Positions 44,780 through 53,618 are shown, counted from the stretch's first letter. The stretch is 64,000 bases of DNA from Desmonostoc geniculatum HA4340-LM1 (GCA_019359545.1 JAHHHB010000013.1:44856-108855); one strand, 5' to 3'. The notes: generated by a model not told the origin, from the sequence alone. Numbers and translations are program-made.

Positions 44780-45961
44780 CTACTCCCTACTCCCCAAAAC
44801 CACAAAAGCCGAATTACGCAAACTTTGAATGGTGGCGATCGCATGTTTTGCCACAATATCAATTTCCTCTTGTGTATTAAACCTGCCAATACCAAACCGT
44901 ACCGATGCGTAAGCAAGCTTTTGGGAATGTCCCAGTGCTGTGAGAACGTGAGAGGGTGCGGTGGTTGCTGAAGAGCAAGCAGAACCAGAAGAAACTGCCA
45001 TCACTGCCTGCAATCCCAACAAAAGTGCGGCTCCATCCACTCCCTCAACGCTAATATTCAAGTTTCCCGCCAATCGCGCTTGTGGATGTCCATTGAGGTG
45101 AACTCCTTCAAGTTGCGAAAGCTGTTCCCATAATCTTTGTCTGAGTTCGGTGAGACGTTGGGTTTCTGTGGCTTGTTCTGCAAGAGCGATTTCTACAGCT
45201 TTGCCAAAGCCGGCAATTTGCGGTGTATACAATGTACCAGAACGCATTCCCCGCTCGTGTCCGCCACCGTGCTGCTGTGGAGCCAGTTGTACTCTGGGGT
45301 TGCGCCTGCGGACATATAGCGCCCCGATGCCCTTTGGCCCGTATATTTTATGTGCTGTGAGCGACATTAAGTCAATTTTCATTGCTTGCACATCCAAGGG
45401 AATTTTACCAATAGCTTGGGCGGCGTCGCTGTGAAAAATGATTTGGCGATCGCGGCAAATTTCCCCAATTTCTGCTAATGGTTGCAATACACCAATTTCG
45501 TTATTTGCAGCCATCACCGATACCAAAATTGTCTCTGGACGGAAGGCTTTTTCTAACTCAGTTAAATCAATTAATCCATCTTTTTGAACTGGTAGAATAG
45601 TAATATTAAAACCGAGACTTTTTAAATAATTACAAGGGTCAAGAACTGCACTATGTTCAGTAGCAACAGTAATAATATGTTGACCTTTTTTAAAATAAGC
45701 TTCCGCAACACCTTTAATAGCTAAATTATTCGCTTCCGTTGCACCACTGGTGAAAACAATTTCTTCGGGAGTGGCGTTAATTGCTGCCGCTAAGATTTCT
45801 CGCGTTTGTTTGACAGCAGCTTCCGCTTCCCAACCGTAAACATGACTGATACTGGCTGGGTTGCCAAAGTGTTCTGTGAAATAGGGGAGCATGGCTGCTA
45901 CTACCCGTTCATCTACAGGTGTAGTAGCGTGGCAATCAAGGTAGATAGGGCGAATAGACAT
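44780..45961 (-). CDS. cysteine desulfurase (IscS/NifS type)
   Basis: 393 residues, PLP enzyme that takes sulfur from cysteine for Fe-S clusters and tRNA thiolation. Motifs: YLDCHATTPVDERV, ATEHSAV with H103, SLTAHKIYGPKG with PLP lysine K205, and SSGSACSSATTAPSHVL with the persulfide cysteine C329 on the long loop of the group I enzymes. The last residues (VLGSRE) are read from a GGGGAGTAGGGAGTAG repeat, so the natural end may have been overrun. It is the last gene of a same-strand series with two nuclease-like genes, but only 5 bp separate it from the first, which hints at co-transcription. Confidence 0.95.
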   Translation of the reverse strand: MSIRPIYLDCHATTPVDERVVAAMLPYFTEHFGNPASISHVYGWEAEAAVKQTREILAAAINATPEEIVFTSGATEANNLAIKGVAEAYFKKGQHIITVATEHSAVLDPCNYLKSLGFNITILPVQKDGLIDLTELEKAFRPETILVSVMAANNEIGVLQPLAEIGEICRDRQIIFHSDAAQAIGKIPLDVQAMKIDLMSLTAHKIYGPKGIGALYVRRRNPRVQLAPQQHGGGHERGMRSGTLYTPQIAGFGKAVEIALAEQATETQRLTELRQRLWEQLSQLEGVHLNGHPQARLAGNLNISVEGVDGAALLLGLQAVMAVSSGSACSSATTAPSHVLTALGHSQKLAYASVRFGIGRFNTQEEIDIVAKHAIATIQSLRNSAFVVLGSRE

Positions 45962-45966
45962 AATTA

Positions 45967-46593
45967 TTAACTCAAAATTTGACTTAAATTTTTTAATATG
46001 CTTAGAACCTGATACAGTTCATTTTTTCGTTTCAAAATTGTAAATTGATCGGACATAGCATACTTTGGCTGATTATCTTTGGTAAGTTTCAGTAAAATAA
46101 AATCACTACCATTTGTTACTAATCCAAAAGTAGGTTTGTCTTGACTAGGATTAGCCAGCATATAAACAAGTGCTTGAGGTACAGTTTCCAAAAGAGAAAA
46201 GCTAGACCTTTTAGATTCAATTACTAACAACCAGAATTGTTCTTGAATAACTAAAATATCAATTCTACCTCTAATAATTTCTCCTTCCTCTTCCGCAGAA
46301 ATTTCTATTGATTGTTCGCCTCTTATATAAAAAGGCTCATCATAAAATCCAGCTAAATTGAGTAAAGGAGATAAAACTACTAATTTCACCGTTTCTTCTG
46401 ACAAAGGAGGACGCTTGACTAAACGGAGAAAATGAAGTTTTACTTTATCTAATTCTTGCTTTTCTAAATCTGTAATTTCCGGTAAATTTTCAAACCATTC
46501 TGTGAAGAATGCCTCTTCTTCGGCTAACTGGAGACTAAATCTTTCTTCCAAATAGGCAAGCCCGATATTTTGTGCTTGGATAAATTGAACCAT
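45967..46593 (-). CDS. PD-(D/E)XK-type nuclease-like protein (solitary HsdR-N-like), copy 1
   Basis: 208 residues. A helical N-terminus (EAFFTEWFENLPEITDLEKQ) is followed by a core ending in GRIDILVIQEQFWLLVIESK, where the D, E and K are the PD-(D/E)XK catalytic set, and then a beta/alpha end with YMLANPSQDKPTFGLVTNG. The same layout is seen in N-terminal parts of type I restriction R subunits, but no helicase, HsdM or HsdS gene is nearby. A paralogue lies next to it. Possibly a defence or repair nuclease; unproved. Confidence 0.7.
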   Translation of the reverse strand: MVQFIQAQNIGLAYLEERFSLQLAEEEAFFTEWFENLPEITDLEKQELDKVKLHFLRLVKRPPLSEETVKLVVLSPLLNLAGFYDEPFYIRGEQSIEISAEEEGEIIRGRIDILVIQEQFWLLVIESKRSSFSLLETVPQALVYMLANPSQDKPTFGLVTNGSDFILLKLTKDNQPKYAMSDQFTILKRKNELYQVLSILKNLSQILS

Positions 46594-46622
46594 ATTTTAT
46601 TTAAAAGATGCAGTCTAACTAT

Positions 46623-46763
46623 TATAGCGATTCCCAGTTACGTGAGGTACAGATAATATTTTGAAACGCATTCGCCGTTAGGCGTTCCCGCAGGGTAGGT
46701 ACGCAAAGTAAAGCGCTCCAGGTACGCAGATATTTGTACCTCAGCAGACTAGGAAACGCTATA
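46623..46763. repeat. inverted-repeat element, TATAGCG family (141 bp)
   Basis: Left end TATAGCGATTCCCAGTTACG with GAGGTACAGATA following; complement of the right end TATAGCGTTTCCTAGTCTGC with GAGGTACAAATA. It sits between the two nuclease-like paralogues. The interior has the repeat GTACGCAAAGTAAAGCGC. Confidence 0.75.
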
Positions 46764-46807
46764 TGATACTGTTCAAGCTTTAACTTGGATAAGAAAAGCA
46801 AAGATAA

Positions 46808-47464
46808 TTAACTTACAATTTGACCTAATTTTTTTAATGTATTTACAACTTTGTACAATTCATTTTCACGTCGATATAAAGTGAATCTATCAGATAAAGC
46901 ATACATGAATTGATCTTGTTTTAGTAGTTTGATAAATTGAAAATCTTCTCCATTTAGTACCAATGAATATATGGGACAATCAGATTGAGGATTTGCCAGC
47001 ATATAAGTGAGTGCTTGAGGAATCGCTTTTGTCAAAGAAAAATTAGCTCTCTTAGATTCAATTACCAGAAACCACAACTTATTTTGAAGGACTAATACAT
47101 CAATTTTACCTTTGATAATTTCTTGAGTTTCTTCTGAGTTTTTTTCATCATTAATTATATTTTCTTCACTAATTTCTATAGTTGTTTCGGTAACAATGTA
47201 AAAAGGAGGGCGATAAAAACCAGCCAAATCTAGCAGGGGAGACAATACTATCATTTTGACTGCCTCTTCTAAAAGAGGAGCATTTTCAAGGACGTTGAGA
47301 TAGTTAGTTTTAACTCGGTCTAAGTATTGCTTTTCTAATTCAGAAATTTCAGGTAAATAGTCAAACCACTCTGTAAAAAATTGCTCGTCTTCAGATTTGT
47401 GTAAAGCAAATTTTTTCTTTAAGTAGGCAAGAGTGACATTTTGAGCTTGGATTACTTGAATCAT
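46808..47464 (-). CDS. PD-(D/E)XK-type nuclease-like protein, copy 2
   Basis: 218 residues, paralogue of the neighbour: QFFTEWFDYLPEISELEKQ at the front, GKIDVLVLQNKLWFLVIESK with D, E and K of the nuclease core, then YMLANPQSDCPIYSLVLNG. It has about ten extra acidic residues (NIINDEKNSEETQE) before the core. The pair is a tandem duplication since split by the inverted-repeat element. Same caution on function as for copy 1. Confidence 0.7.
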   Translation of the reverse strand: MIQVIQAQNVTLAYLKKKFALHKSEDEQFFTEWFDYLPEISELEKQYLDRVKTNYLNVLENAPLLEEAVKMIVLSPLLDLAGFYRPPFYIVTETTIEISEENIINDEKNSEETQEIIKGKIDVLVLQNKLWFLVIESKRANFSLTKAIPQALTYMLANPQSDCPIYSLVLNGEDFQFIKLLKQDQFMYALSDRFTLYRRENELYKVVNTLKKLGQIVS

Positions 47465-47704
47465 AGTTCATGCAACTGGATAAAGTCAAAAGTATTAAGG
47501 AAGGGACTTTTTAGCGATTTTAAATGGTTGATCTACTTACGCCGTGGCGTAGTAATATGAAGTTAATGAAGTACACAAGCTAGGTTATAAAGCCAGGTAT
47601 TAAGCCTCTTTTACTCCTGAATTCTGAGTTCTGAATTCTGAATTCTGAATTCTGCTGTATGATTCAGGTCGCATTGCTGTAACTATACTCGCATCCAGTT
47701 GCAT

Positions 47705-48184
47705 TTATGTTCCTGCTAATTCTCGTAATTTAGTTAAAACTGCTTGAGCATGACCTTTGGTTTTCACATTTGGCCAAGTATAGGCGATAATTCTATCAGG
47801 TGAAATCAAAAAAGTTGAGCGAGCAACACCCATATATTCTTTGCCCATAAACTTCTTTAAGCGCCAACCACCATAAGCTTCTGTCAAAATATGTTCGGGG
47901 TCGCTTAAGAGGGTAATTGACAAGTTATGTTTGCTGATAAATTTACAATGGGATTTACCAGAATCTGGACTTACACCTAAGATTTTAGCTCCTAGTTCGC
48001 TGAAGTCTTCATACAATTCGGTGAAATCTTTTGCTTCGGTGGTACAGCCGGGGGTGTCATCTTTGGGGTAGAAATAAAGCACAATCCACTGACCGTTGAA
48101 GTCACAAAGACTAACTGGATTCTCATTTTGGTCAGGGGTGGAGAAATCTGGTGCTGGTTGTCCGATTTGGGGAATGTTACTCAT
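47705..48184 (-). CDS. peroxiredoxin Q / bacterioferritin comigratory protein
   Basis: 159 residues, thiol peroxidase reducing peroxides with thioredoxin. The peroxidatic cysteine is C47 in YPKDDTPGCTTEA. The usual BCP resolving cysteine five residues later is Lys here; C80 in SGKSHCKF is placed as in the PrxQ group that uses a cysteine in the third helix. Arg of the active site is in GVARSTFLI. Cytoplasmic. Separated from the next minus-strand gene by only 11 bp, but that gene is a remnant, so the operon may be incidental. Confidence 0.93.
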   Translation of the reverse strand: MSNIPQIGQPAPDFSTPDQNENPVSLCDFNGQWIVLYFYPKDDTPGCTTEAKDFTELYEDFSELGAKILGVSPDSGKSHCKFISKHNLSITLLSDPEHILTEAYGGWRLKKFMGKEYMGVARSTFLISPDRIIAYTWPNVKTKGHAQAVLTKLRELAGT

Positions 48185-48195
48185 GATAGTAATTT

Positions 48196-48972
48196 CTATA
48201 TTTTGGAAATGGGATCTCGCAATAGTGTAACCAAAACTACTCCTGTCAATGCTCCGAAAATAGCACCTAAGACAGCACCGACGAAAAGTATGGTGTAAAT
48301 GTTTGCAGAATCACCCGTAGCCGAACTTAAAAATCCGATCACAAGAACAATCACAAAAAAGCTCACTGCCCAACTGATAGGAGTTGTCAACATCCACCAC
48401 GCAGCCTTGCGGACATGCTGCCGCAGTACTAACGACTGTCCAACTGAAGCAACAATTATAGCTCCAACAAAAGCGATCGCTTGTCTGTCATTTTCTGGCC
48501 AATTATATGTCACAGCATAGCTCACGACAGCGCCGACAGCAAAGCCAGCGGTAGTTCCCAAAATCCACGAAGCTGCTTGGTAGACTTTTTGCCGTAAAAC
48601 TAACCATTGCATCGTACTGATCAAACCGGCCAATAAACCACCTATGAACCAAACGCTGCCAAGGTTGGCATTAGCTTGGTAAAAAAAGTAAGGCACTAAA
48701 ATAGTCAATGTGCAACCCATAACATTTGCTAACACCCACCGCAGCCAAAAGTTACGTTCGCTGACTGTTATTTGAACTTTGGCTCGTAAAGGTGTTGGTG
48801 GTTTAGATGTACTTTTTACCTGTGTTGGTATACCTACATAAGTATTAGCCAACAACGGCGGTGTTACTGGAGGCGAATTCAAAGAGATGTCAATTTCTGC
48901 CAATCGTTGCGAAATTACTTCCGTATTGGCGGGGCGTTGGTGTGGTCTATGCGCCATCATCTCATCTAGCAA
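48196..48972 (-). CDS. membrane protein, likely 3' remnant of a Ser/Thr kinase gene
   Basis: 258 residues with six hydrophobic segments (about 80-255). The first 30 residues, MMAHRPHQRPANTEVISQRL, look like the last helix of a Hanks kinase C-lobe (the RP-x-N-A/T-x-EV pattern). The frame is open about 30 codons further upstream to about 49060 (TVTRQADLLDEMMAHRP), with no kinase core before it. So a kinase-TM protein has lost its kinase. A TTG is the only start for the annotated frame; translation is uncertain. The membrane part itself is not recognised. Confidence 0.6.
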   Translation of the reverse strand: MLDEMMAHRPHQRPANTEVISQRLAEIDISLNSPPVTPPLLANTYVGIPTQVKSTSKPPTPLRAKVQITVSERNFWLRWVLANVMGCTLTILVPYFFYQANANLGSVWFIGGLLAGLISTMQWLVLRQKVYQAASWILGTTAGFAVGAVVSYAVTYNWPENDRQAIAFVGAIIVASVGQSLVLRQHVRKAAWWMLTTPISWAVSFFVIVLVIGFLSSATGDSANIYTILFVGAVLGAIFGALTGVVLVTLLRDPISKI

Positions 48973-49084
48973 ATCTGCTTGACGGGTAACAGTTTTATCA
49001 AATAGTTTAACTTTGCTGATGTAGTTAACAATAGTTAAGCTGGTAAATAAGACCTTTTTACAAGAACTCTTCTATTAACTTTAT

Positions 49085-49918
49085 ATGTCTAAAGATATGC
49101 AACGCGAATTTGCCAACCGCGATGAGTTGGTAGCTTACCTGGGCGAACAATTCCCAAATGCAACAGAACGAGATGACCACATCAGCGAAACTGTGGGAGG
49201 ACGCAAAGCAGCACAAAAAGCACTGCAAAAAATCGACCCAGTACGCTACGCACAAACACGTAATTTTTTCACAGGTGCAGTCACTCGGCTTTCGCCTTAC
49301 ATCCGCTATGGCGTTTTGAGTTTGCGAGAAATTCGAGATTTTGTCCTTGACAGGGTACAGCAGCAAGATGATGCTACTAAATTAATCAATGAGTTGGGCT
49401 GGCGCGATTATTGGCAGCGGTTATATGTAAAATTAGGGGATGGAATCTGGCAAGACCAGGAAGAATACAAAACTGGTTACACTGTGGCTGAATATGCACC
49501 CCAATTGCCCCAAGATATCAAACAAGGAACTACAGGTAGAGTTTGTATTGACAGCTTCAGCCGTGATTTGAGAGAAACTGGCTATTTACATAACCATGCA
49601 CGGATGTGGATAGCCGCTTACATTGTCCATTGGCGGCGCATTCGTTGGCAAGCAGGAGCTAAATGGTTTCTCGAACACCTTTTGGATGGCGATCCTGCTA
49701 GTAATAATATGTCATGGCAATGGGTCGCCAGCACTTTTAGTCATAAACCGTATTTTTTTAATCGGGAAAATTTAGAACGTTATACCAAAGGCATTTATTG
49801 TCAGAAATGTCCGCTTTATGGTCATTGCGATTTTGAAGGTAGTTATGAAGAATTAGAACAGCGACTTTTTCCTAAAGGTAAATTTAGCAAACAACCGAAT
49901 AGCAAAAGTTGGCGATAG
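49085..49918 (+). CDS. photolyase/cryptochrome FAD-binding domain protein lacking the N-terminal domain
   Basis: 277 residues, about the C-terminal half of a normal photolyase. It has LSPYIRYGVLSLREI, LGWRDYWQRLYVK, the FAD-site stretch RDLRETGYLHNHARMWIAAY and DGDPASNNMSWQWVAS. The antenna-binding alpha/beta domain is missing, and the short C-terminus has a Cys-rich CQKCPLYGHC that could bind metal or stabilise the fold. Such FAD-domain-only proteins occur in cyanobacteria; whether it repairs DNA is unclear. The Trp electron chain cannot be confirmed by eye. Divergent from the kinase remnant, only 112 bp away. Confidence 0.85.
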   Translation: MSKDMQREFANRDELVAYLGEQFPNATERDDHISETVGGRKAAQKALQKIDPVRYAQTRNFFTGAVTRLSPYIRYGVLSLREIRDFVLDRVQQQDDATKLINELGWRDYWQRLYVKLGDGIWQDQEEYKTGYTVAEYAPQLPQDIKQGTTGRVCIDSFSRDLRETGYLHNHARMWIAAYIVHWRRIRWQAGAKWFLEHLLDGDPASNNMSWQWVASTFSHKPYFFNRENLERYTKGIYCQKCPLYGHCDFEGSYEELEQRLFPKGKFSKQPNSKSWR

Positions 49919-50050
49919 GAACTGGGGACTGGGGAGTGGGTGAAAAATTCCCCTGTTTTTGCCTTTTTAGAAAATATTTAGAATTGCTGTATTAAAAAGA
50001 GGTCAGAGTTGGGCATTTTATTCTTTGTTACCCCTCTACCTCTAGAGAAA

Positions 50051-50530
50051 ATGATTATGCGTCCAAAACATACTTTGATTGTCATTTGTCTGGCTTTGAT
50101 GTTTTTGGTTTTTAGCTATGTCAACCAGACAACGATGAGTACATGGAGTGCAGTTGCTTCTGCCCTCAATCCCAGAAACATTGCTGCTCAACCTACATCC
50201 ATCAATTTTGACGTGAATAAAGGACAAAAGATTGATTTTGTTTACGAAGCGTTTTTAAGTCCTCATCAAGAACCTGGTGAAGAGAAAGATACACCTTCCC
50301 TGACTCCGAAACAATTTCGCTCTACGGCACCATCTTTGCTCAGAAATGAGCGCAAATCACGCGGTCATGGGGTGTTACGCTTCTCTAACGACTTGAGTAA
50401 AGCCTATGTGGATGTCAAGGTAGAAAATGTCAATCCCAAAGATGTTGTGATGTTCCAGAGTAAAACTGTATCCAATGGAGCCTGTTTTGTTAACAGTATC
50501 CAAAGTAGAAATTCGACAGATACCAATTAA
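50051..50530 (+). pseudogene. 3'-truncated CHRD-domain secreted protein
   Basis: From the ATG at 50051 the product has a signal peptide (RPKHTLIVICLALMFLVFSY), then FVYEAFLSPHQEPGEEKDTP and GHGVLRFSNDLSKAYVDVKV, ENVNPKDVVMF, a CHRD-like beta fold. In related proteins the phrase VVMF leads into a His-x-His-Cys-Gly core; here it runs into MFQSKTVSNGACF and unrelated sequence. The break (about 50455) coincides with the end of a GNAT gene read from the other strand. Confidence 0.65.
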
Positions 50531-50758
50531 TTGCTGTTGGTCTTTTAAAGTTACTGCCAAAGCAAAATGCTGACGCGGTTCTTGTCCTTGCAATGAAATT
50601 TCTCTTTGCAAAAAATTCTTGGTATCTTCTTCGCTGTTAGGCCCAAAAGTCAAATAACGTACCACTTCACGATCGCCAGCGTATTCATGAACCGCTTGCC
50701 AATCTGATTCTACAAAGTCTCGCAGTATCAAACGTTCTGTTTGTAGGGGTAAATTCAT
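50375..50758 (-). pseudogene. 3'-truncated GNAT acetyltransferase
   Basis: 127 codons: TERLILRDFVESDWQAVHEY, REVVRYLTFGPNSEED, FALAVTLKDQQQLIGICRI and TGSIGYSF are the first two-thirds of a RimJ/RimL-like acetyltransferase. The acetyl-CoA-binding loop (Q/R-x-x-G-x-G/A, normally GYATEA) that should follow is missing; the last residues are antisense to the CHRD remnant. The start overlaps the murF stop by 4 bp, so it is read in the murF operon. Confidence 0.75.
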
Positions 50759-52110
50759 TTGGGATATTCTGCACGTAACCGATTAACAACCCGATCTAAC
50801 CCCACTGAATGGGCGGCTTTGAACAGCAAACGATCGCCAGCTTGCACAAATGTCTTTAATCTCGCCACCAATTCCCCATGAGTTGCAAAGCACTCCGATG
50901 GGATACCTTTGGCACTTTTGGCGATCGCTTCGGCATCTTCTCCATCTACCAACACCAACAAGCCGTCTAAGTTCAAATTTCGCACTGTTTCTCCCACTCG
51001 CTGGTGCAACTGCTGCGATCGCTCTCCTAATTCTTTCATTGCACCCAACACGGCAATTTTCCGCTTTCCTGGTGTGTCTGCCAATAATTGCAATGCTGCT
51101 AACATCGCTTCTGGTGCAGCATTATATGTCTCATCCAAGATTACCACGTCATTGGGCAAATTAAACCGCTGCGATCGCCCTGTGGGCATATCCACCTCTA
51201 CACCTGCTTGCAAGCTTGCCCAATCAATTCCCAAGACTTTCGCCACGGCTAAAGCTGCTAAGAAATTAGTCGCATTGTGACGACCTGGTAACGGTAAAGG
51301 CAGTTGCATTCCTGCGACTTCCACGGTTTCGTTATCAATCAATAATCCGGGGATATCCCCGCCAGAAAAACCGTAAGTTATAACTTCTCCTGTCCAAACT
51401 TTTGCCGCCGTGGTCATTAATAGGGGATTGTCGTAATTCAGAACTGCCACGCTATCAGCAGCCATTTCGGCTAATAACTCACATTTGGCCTCGGCGATGG
51501 CTTCTTCAGAACCCAGTAACTCGATATGTGCTGTCCCTACATTGGTAATCACTCCAATGGTGGGACGGGCTATTTGTGTCAGTTCGGCTATTTGTCCCCT
51601 ACCCCGCATCGCCATTTCAACCACGGCGTAGTCATGTTCTGTATCCAGTTCTAAGAGAGTTTTCGGGACACCAATTTCGTTATTGTAATTGCCATAAGTT
51701 TTGTGAACTGCTCCTTTTGTGCCTAAAACTGCGGCAATTAATTCTTTAGTAGTAGTTTTACCTACGGAACCTGTAACACCAATTACCGGAATATCAAAGC
51801 GATCGCGCCACCATCTGGCAATTTTTTGATATGCATTGAGGGTATCTTTTACCTGCAATACAGGAAAACCGGGATTTTCGTATGCTAAATCTACAATTGC
51901 AGCGATGGCACCCTTAGCGATCGCTGTTGGCACAAATTCATGTCCGTCAAATTTATCACCTCGCAAAGCCAAAAATACTTCACCTGGCTTGAGAATACGA
52001 GTATCTGTTTGTATACCGCGACTTACTTGTGTTAAACCAGTTTCGTATAAGTTTACAGGACGAGCCAAAAGAACTTCGACCAGTTGAGCAAGGGTGGCAG
52101 AGCAAGGCAT
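50755..52110 (-). CDS. murF: UDP-N-acetylmuramoyl-tripeptide--D-alanyl-D-alanine ligase
   Basis: Mur ligase adding D-Ala-D-Ala to the peptidoglycan precursor, cytoplasmic, ATP-dependent. 451 residues from the ATG at 52110, which I prefer to the TTG 15 bp earlier. Domain 1 (about 1-100) ends GHEFVPTAIAKGAIA; the central domain has the P-loop VIGVTGSVGKTTTKE, the NNEIGVPKTLL substrate loop and AVVEMAMRGRGQIAEL; domain 3 has RSQRFNLPNDVVILDETYNA and LGAMKELGERS. The downstream GNAT remnant overlaps its stop by 4 bp. Confidence 0.95.
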   Translation of the reverse strand: MPCSATLAQLVEVLLARPVNLYETGLTQVSRGIQTDTRILKPGEVFLALRGDKFDGHEFVPTAIAKGAIAAIVDLAYENPGFPVLQVKDTLNAYQKIARWWRDRFDIPVIGVTGSVGKTTTKELIAAVLGTKGAVHKTYGNYNNEIGVPKTLLELDTEHDYAVVEMAMRGRGQIAELTQIARPTIGVITNVGTAHIELLGSEEAIAEAKCELLAEMAADSVAVLNYDNPLLMTTAAKVWTGEVITYGFSGGDIPGLLIDNETVEVAGMQLPLPLPGRHNATNFLAALAVAKVLGIDWASLQAGVEVDMPTGRSQRFNLPNDVVILDETYNAAPEAMLAALQLLADTPGKRKIAVLGAMKELGERSQQLHQRVGETVRNLNLDGLLVLVDGEDAEAIAKSAKGIPSECFATHGELVARLKTFVQAGDRLLFKAAHSVGLDRVVNRLRAEYPK

Positions 52111-52338
52111 AAATACAGAGTTCAAAATTATAAAATCGAATTATGACACAATGCGGTTAATACCGCTTCTGGTTAACAGCAATTTTCAATAAATCGCGTA
52201 GGGACACCCCCTATCCCCCAGCTACTAGAAACTTCCAAATAAAAAATATCCCAAAACTGACGCAAAAACCCTCTGTATTTATCCTCTGTCTGTGTTCTCT
52301 GCGCCTCTGTGGTTCGATAATTTATTTATTGGAAATCC

Positions 52339-52959
52339 CTAACTCAAATGACTTGCGGCAAATACTTGTTCAGCGGTCAAATTTAAGTCTGGAAATGTTT
52401 GGGAAATTAAGCGTTCTCTTCCCCTAAACTGTTGTCCTCGATAAGTTACATCGACTAACTGATAAATTGTCACCACAGGTTGTTTAGATGAGCCGATGTA
52501 GCGTTTGCCTCCCAGCCCCAGATAATCTGCGATCCAATACTCTGGAATACCTAAGGCTTCGTAGTCTTCCACCTTCCGGGCATAGTCATTTTGCCAATTA
52601 GTACTGACTACTTCCACTACTAATTTAACAGATTCACCTAGTGGAATTACTGGTTCAGTTTTCCACAATGGCTCATTCGCCAAACCCGTCCGATCTAGAA
52701 TTACAATATCGGGTCTAAAAGCTGAATTTTGACCTAATGGTTTAATTAGACATTTCATGGGAATAAACCAAGGCAAATTCAGCAAATCAATTGCTACGTT
52801 AAGCTTCCGATTAATTAACCCTGTTACCTGTTCATGGAGTCCAGTAGGTTCCAAGTCTATTAGTTCTCCGTCTATTAATTCGTAGCGTATATCATCTAAA
52901 TAACCTGCAACGAATGCTTCAAAGTTCAGGCTACCTGTATTAATAGTGGCTAAAACCAT
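52339..52959 (-). CDS. Uma2-family endonuclease-like protein (DUF820)
   Basis: 206 residues from the ATG at 52959, chosen over the TTG at 52980. Core of the Uma2/PD-(D/E)XK fold: YELIDGELIDLEPTGLHEQV, FRPDIVILDR, KLVVEVVSTNWQNDYARKVE, YEALGIPEYWIADY. The Asp, Glu and Lys of the catalytic core are present. Cyanobacteria carry many such genes, mostly with unknown roles; some may act as nucleases. It lies head-to-head with the coiled-coil gene, 83 bp apart. Confidence 0.9.
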   Translation of the reverse strand: MVLATINTGSLNFEAFVAGYLDDIRYELIDGELIDLEPTGLHEQVTGLINRKLNVAIDLLNLPWFIPMKCLIKPLGQNSAFRPDIVILDRTGLANEPLWKTEPVIPLGESVKLVVEVVSTNWQNDYARKVEDYEALGIPEYWIADYLGLGGKRYIGSSKQPVVTIYQLVDVTYRGQQFRGRERLISQTFPDLNLTAEQVFAASHLS

Positions 52960-53042
52960 AGAGATTCTTTCGAGGTTCAAAACTAGAGCAGGTCTTGCCG
53001 CTCTTGATTATTTTAACTTTAATAGGACGTGTGAGGATAAAA

Positions 53043-53507
53043 ATGGCTGAAAGTACTAATCAAGCAGCAGCTTTAACACAGCAGTGGCTGACGGAAATTC
53101 AGACACTCAAACAGCAGATGGTGGAACTTCAACACGATCGCAATGCTGCTTGGGAAAGTGCCCAAAAATGGCGTCAGCTTTATAACACAGAAGCAGAACA
53201 ACGACGCACAGATGCTCAATTGTCCCAACAAGCGATCGCATCTTTGAAGGCAGATTTGCATAAACTCCAAGGTTTAGAAACAGAGATACTGGCTGCTACA
53301 CCAGTCCCAGCTATCCAACAAGAAATAGCACAGTTAGAATCTGTGGAGGAATTGCAAGGTAAACTCATCGCTGCCATCAAAGAACGCGATCGCCTCTTGC
53401 AAGCCTTGAAAACTGAGCAAGACAACCACGCCCAAACCCGCAAAAATCTGACTACCGCCTTGGGTGATGCGATCGATAGCTTAACACGCGAGCGATCAGC
53501 GAGATGA
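53043..53507 (+). CDS. coiled-coil protein, unknown function
   Basis: 154 residues from the ATG at 53043, preferred because GAGG lies seven bases before it. Nearly all helical and Gln/Glu/Lys-rich, with heptad spacing over about 15-75 and 95-145 (WLTEIQTLKQQMVELQHD, LIAAIKERDRLLQALKTEQD). No TM or known enzyme motif. Conserved-looking but not recognised; structural or scaffold role possible. It ends just before a repeat-filled gap and the thrC gene on the opposite strand. Confidence 0.75.
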   Translation: MAESTNQAAALTQQWLTEIQTLKQQMVELQHDRNAAWESAQKWRQLYNTEAEQRRTDAQLSQQAIASLKADLHKLQGLETEILAATPVPAIQQEIAQLESVEELQGKLIAAIKERDRLLQALKTEQDNHAQTRKNLTTALGDAIDSLTRERSAR

Positions 53508-53618
53508 GGGGGATGAGGGGGATGGGGAGGTGGGGCAGGGGGTAGGAGAAGAATAATAACTACCCAGTCCCTAGTCCCCAGTCCCCAGTCCCCAGTCCCT
53601 AGTCCCCACTCCCTACAC

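Noticed and set aside
45967..47464. complete restriction-modification system
   Set aside because: Only nuclease-like proteins are present; no methyltransferase, specificity or helicase gene nearby.
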